Shown here: positions 5,841 to 6,628 of the stretch, in pieces
Layout of the letters: the number at the start of each line of letters is the position of its first letter
How positions within the stretch are numbered: the stretch's first letter is position 1
From: an uncultured Treponema sp.
GTDB taxonomy: Bacteria; Spirochaetota; Spirochaetia; Treponematales; Treponemataceae
DNA: 6,628 bases
Reading direction: 5' to 3'
Assembly (NCBI GenBank): GCA_934667505.1
Contig: CAKULY010000046.1
Coordinates: forward strand, 1-6,628
Made by a program: the position numbers and the translations under genes
The notes under the pieces: generated by a model
Told to the model about the DNA's origin: nothing
Seen by the model: the letters and a program-made list of their open reading frames with translations, nothing else
Database searches by the model: none

Positions 5841-5877
5841 TATAGTACGTGTAACTATAAAGCGTGTTATTATAAAG
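5841..5877. promoter_or_regulatory. Candidate operator: tandem 15-bp repeats plus inverted repeat
   Basis: CGTGTAACTATAAAG (5848-5862) is followed without a gap by CGTGTTATTATAAAG (5863-5877), 13 of 15 identical. An overlapping inverted repeat, TATAGT (5841-5846) and ACTATA (5854-5859), adds dyad symmetry. The block lies between the divergent promoters of the operon and the XRE gene, upstream of the operon -35 box and across the XRE -35 region. It is the obvious candidate binding site for the XRE protein. Confidence 0.55.
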
Positions 5878-5887
5878 TTTGATAAAA

Positions 5888-5893
5888 TATAAT
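5888..5893 (+). promoter_or_regulatory. -10 box of the XRE gene, leaderless type
   Basis: A perfect TATAAT ends 6 nt before the ATG at 5900, so transcription is expected at about the start codon. There is no convincing -35 box at the right distance (TGTTAT at 5865-5870 is poor). This fits dependence on a protein bound to the tandem repeats over that region. Confidence 0.5.
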
Positions 5894-5899
5894 TTCCCT

Positions 5900-6109
5900 A
5901 TGGATTTAGGAAAGGCGATTGTTGAATTGCGCAAACAGATGGGGCTTAGCCAGGAGCAGCTTGCTTTTGACGCTGGCGTTTCTAGGCATTATATGTATAA
6001 AATAGAAAACAACCTTGCAAGTCCAACTGTAAAGTCGCTTGAAAAACTTGCCGCCGCGTTAAAAATCAAGCCGTCCATGATTTTTTTGACTGCCGAACAG
6101 ATTAATTAG
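5900..6109 (+). CDS. Small XRE-family helix-turn-helix regulator
   Basis: A 69-residue protein that is one Cro/C1-type helix-turn-helix domain. Helix 2 carries LSQEQLAFDAGVS, and the recognition helix carries RHYMYKIENNLASPTVKSLE, followed by LAAALKI. The domain fills the whole protein, as in small phage-like repressors and in the controller (C) proteins of restriction-modification systems, which are also often leaderless. No restriction or methylase gene is in this window. A TTG seven codons upstream (5879) is in frame but lies inside the promoter, so ATG 5900 is preferred. It is divergent from the six-gene operon across a 113-bp region with tandem repeats and probably controls the operon and itself. 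Its stop overlaps that of the secreted-protein gene. The family is certain; the targets are inferred from position. Confidence 0.93.
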   Translation: MDLGKAIVELRKQMGLSQEQLAFDAGVSRHYMYKIENNLASPTVKSLEKLAAALKIKPSMIFLTAEQIN

Positions 6110-6470
6110 CCTGCCTAATCGCTTCGTCCAGATAATCTTCAAATTCTTCTGCAGAAAGAATTTCCGCCTCCGCATCTTTTTCAGGACCCAAGTAAATATA
6201 AGAAGTGTACCCATACCAAGAAGATTCAAGATTCGGGAGAATTGAATTTTTAAGCAGCCGGGCATTTTTTCTGTTTAACAATGCAGTTATTTGACCTGGA
6301 GTGCTTGTGTCAAAGTCGATTCCAATATCATGATCTATATCCAAAACTGCCAACGTCATTGTGTTATACATCTGGCTTTCCTGAATCGATACATACCGGA
6401 AAATCTTTTCCTCCGCAAAAAGCGCAGCTCCAGCTATCATCATCAAAATCAAAACAAATTTCTTCTTCAT
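6102..6470 (-). CDS. Small secreted or periplasmic protein of unknown function
   Basis: A 122-residue protein with a clear signal peptide: MKKK, a hydrophobic core (FVLILMMIAGAA) and a likely signal peptidase I site after LFA at residue 19. No lipobox Cys is present, so it is not a lipoprotein. The mature part of about 103 residues includes an acidic patch (LDIDHDIGIDFD, 43-54), a Tyr-rich middle (SSWYGYTSYIYLG, 83-95) and an acidic helical C-terminus (AEEFEDYLDEA). I recognise no family; the signal peptide is of the kind seen in Treponema. GGAAGG lies 6 nt before the ATG. It faces the XRE gene tail to tail, and the stops overlap by 8 bp. It appears to be a single-gene unit; its promoter is not obvious. 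Confidence 0.82.
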   Translation of the reverse strand: MKKKFVLILMMIAGAALFAEEKIFRYVSIQESQMYNTMTLAVLDIDHDIGIDFDTSTPGQITALLNRKNARLLKNSILPNLESSWYGYTSYIYLGPEKDAEAEILSAEEFEDYLDEAIRQAN

Positions 6471-6516
6471 AAAACACCTTCCTTTTTCTGTTTTGCAAAC
6501 ATTTTACATCATCATA

Positions 6517-6535
6517 TCTATCAAATCGTGATAGA
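6517..6535. repeat. Inverted repeat upstream of the secreted-protein gene
   Basis: TCTATCAAATCGTGATAGA has perfect 7-bp arms (TCTATCA/TGATAGA) around a 5-bp centre. It lies 47 bp upstream of the gene start, where a promoter is expected, so it may be an operator. Several weak -10-like strings occur here but none has a good -35. The rest of 6471-6628 shows nothing else I can support. Confidence 0.4.
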
Positions 6536-6628
6536 GTGATTTTTATTCTACTAGCCCGAACTTCGAGTTTTTAGAAAGAAAGTAAAAGCGTAAACGAATT
6601 TACAATTTGTGAAGATTTTGTGCGATAA

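Noticed and set aside
5879..5899. TTG at 5879 as the start of the XRE protein
   Set aside because: It would put the -10 box inside the coding region, and the HTH domain begins properly at ATG 5900.
5900..6109. Controller protein of a restriction-modification system
   Set aside because: The size and leaderless start fit, but there is no methylase or restriction enzyme gene in the window, so the specific label is not supported.

Overview
The window is a low-GC bacterial accessory region. The style suggests a host-associated spirochaete such as Treponema: a short lysine/leucine signal peptide ending in A-L-F-A, AT-rich intergenic DNA, GGAG-type ribosome sites, and many lineage-restricted small proteins. 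There is no rRNA, ribosomal protein or other taxonomic marker, so this is an inference and not an identification.

Layout. (1) Positions 1-156 hold no supportable gene. (2) 157-1739: a WYL-domain transcription regulator (minus strand) is divergent from an unrecognised 158-residue protein (plus strand). Their promoters sit back to back, with -35 boxes 3 bp apart. (3) 1740-1822: an AT-rich 37-bp palindrome, probably a two-way terminator, separates convergent genes. (4) 1823-5786: six tightly spaced minus-strand genes (gaps 4-18 bp) read from one good promoter at 5810-5838. In transcription order they are: a glycine-zipper protein with a Cys/Asp repeat tail; a 262-residue protein with a uracil-DNA-glycosylase-like N-terminal half and a helical C-terminus; a 424-residue protein with a large helical domain and two C-terminal membrane helices; a five-helix membrane protein; an 83-residue tandem zinc-finger-like protein; and a full-length 249-residue uracil-DNA-glycosylase-like protein. 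(5) 5787-5899: a divergent control region with two tandem 15-bp repeats. (6) 5900-6109: a small XRE-type repressor or activator (plus). (7) 6102-6470: a small secreted protein (minus) whose stop overlaps the XRE stop. (8) 6471-6628: upstream DNA with one inverted repeat.

How the parts may work together. The six-gene operon is the most unusual unit. It joins two related UDG-fold proteins, two membrane proteins, a metal-binding-looking membrane peptide and a zinc-finger-like protein, under a small XRE regulator encoded divergently. I recognise no characterised system with this content. A nucleic-acid-sensing or membrane-acting defence or stress module is a reasonable guess, supported by context only. 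Base composition splits the operon: genes at 2847-5447 are extremely AT-rich, while those at 1823-2842 look like the flanking DNA. The cluster may therefore be a mosaic assembled by transfer. Both regulators appear to be made from leaderless mRNAs, while every other gene has a Shine-Dalgarno-like sequence.
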